Below, piece after piece: positions 15,754 through 16,109 of a stretch of 16,109 nucleotides of DNA. The notes under the pieces are model-generated. The model made no database searches. It was not told the origin of the DNA and worked only from the letters and a program-made list of their open reading frames with translations. Where the stretch lies: positions 1-16,109 of the forward strand of contig JALXDB010000330.1 in the NCBI GenBank assembly GCA_026990615.1, written 5' to 3'. The translations under genes and the position numbers were made by a program. The stretch comes from Spirochaetota bacterium. Its GTDB lineage: Bacteria > Spirochaetota > B62-G9. Numbering within the stretch: the stretch's first letter is position 1; the number at the start of each line of letters is the position of its first letter.

Positions 15754-15781
15754 ATATTAAACTATCCATGCAATTTATCAA
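15754..15781 (-). promoter_or_regulatory. Possible sigma-70-type promoter ahead of fliM
   Basis: On the minus strand TTGATA (15781-15776) is followed after 16 bases by TAATAT (15759-15754), about 45 bases before the fliM start. The -35 matches 5 of 6 and the -10 matches 4 of 6 of the consensus. The 121-base gap is AT-rich, so a chance match is quite possible. Confidence 0.3.
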
Positions 15782-15829
15782 CAAAAAAGTCAACCATATA
15801 GATAAATTCCAAAATACACTATTGCCTTA

Positions 15830-16109
15830 TCATGTAAGGACAAACTCAACAATAAAGACAGCCTTTATCTTCCCATTTCTCAAAACATCGTTTATTTTGT
15901 TTTTTATTTCCTCCTTGAGCTTTTCCCTCTTATCCTGCGTGTTCAGATCGCTGTACTTTTTGCTACCTATAATAGAAATTATTATATCCCTGAGCTGAGC
16001 CCTTCTGGCGTTAAGTTCGGTCTGAAGGTCAGTTTTACCAAACTCATAGCCCAGATTTATGGTAATCTTTACAAAATGGGGCTCATCAACATCGCTCGTG
16101 TTTATACTG
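15830..16109 (-). CDS. fliL: FliL, C-terminal part (start lies outside the window)
   Basis: About 92 residues are visible up to the TGA stop at 15830-15832; the 5' end with the membrane anchor lies beyond the right edge. The visible part reads PHFVKITINLGYEFGKTD, then ELNARRAQLRDIIISIIGSK, YSDLNTQDKREKLKEEIKNK and an end FIVEFVLT. These are the typical alternating strands and helices of the FliL periplasmic domain. FliL forms rings around stator units (MotA/MotB) and supports torque. It lies directly upstream of fliM, as in most flagellar operons. The 121-base gap after it is the largest in the window. Confidence 0.9.
   Translation of the reverse strand, partial: SINTSDVDEPHFVKITINLGYEFGKTDLQTELNARRAQLRDIIISIIGSKKYSDLNTQDKREKLKEEIKNKINDVLRNGKIKAVFIVEFVLT

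Noticed and set aside
1..16109. Search for CRISPR repeats, tRNA, rRNA, insertion sequences, attachment sites and plus-strand genes
   Set aside because: None seen; the whole window is accounted for by minus-strand flagellar-operon genes with short gaps.

Overview
The window is one continuous minus-strand stretch of a flagellar biosynthesis operon. It reads from right to left: fliL (3' part), fliM, fliY (CheC-like/FliN type), fliO, fliP, fliQ, fliR, flhB, flhA, flhF, flhG, two conserved-looking membrane proteins of unknown function, a FliA/WhiG-type sigma factor, a FapA (DUF342) protein with a Jag-N-like front end, a small charged protein, and the 5' part of a SwrB-like (DUF6115-type) membrane protein. 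I see no tRNA, rRNA, CRISPR array, insertion sequence or plus-strand gene. No gene-free stretch exceeds about 121 bases, and many genes overlap or sit within a few bases of each other.

The likely source is a spirochaete or a close relative, judged from gene order and protein details only. The order fliL-fliM-fliY-fliO-fliPQR-flhBA-flhF-flhG, two unknown proteins, sigma factor, FapA protein matches what I recall of spirochaete motility operons. FlhB also starts with an FDLQLFA-AEDEGRTEEPTE type leader that I associate with that group. The DNA is AT-rich, with frequent AGA/AGG and ATA codons and Lys/Glu-rich proteins, which would suit a thermophilic or subsurface relative. The species is not identifiable from this evidence, and other diderm phyla with FliY remain possible.

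Region by region: 13583-16109 encodes the switch complex and FliL; 9721-13540 and 7555-9624 encode the export gate (FliO, FliP, FliQ, FliR, FlhB, FlhA); 5438-7536 encodes the SRP-like GTPase FlhF and its MinD-like partner FlhG, which set flagellar position and number. From 1 to 5393 lies a less understood block: two membrane proteins (one with an EF-Ts/UBA-like N-terminus and a C-terminal membrane anchor), the motility sigma factor, the Jag-N/FapA protein, a small basic/acidic helical protein and a SwrB-like protein.

The main regulatory candidate is a sigma-28-type promoter (TAAT-N15-ACCGATAT) in the 96-base gap ahead of flhA. The sigma factor encoded four genes after flhF would recognise this kind of element, so the operon may contain an internal positive feedback loop. 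A second, sigma-70-like candidate lies ahead of fliM. FliY keeps its CheY-binding EIDALL peptide and SpoA domain, but both CheC-type ExxN active-site asparagines are replaced, so it is probably structural rather than a phosphatase.
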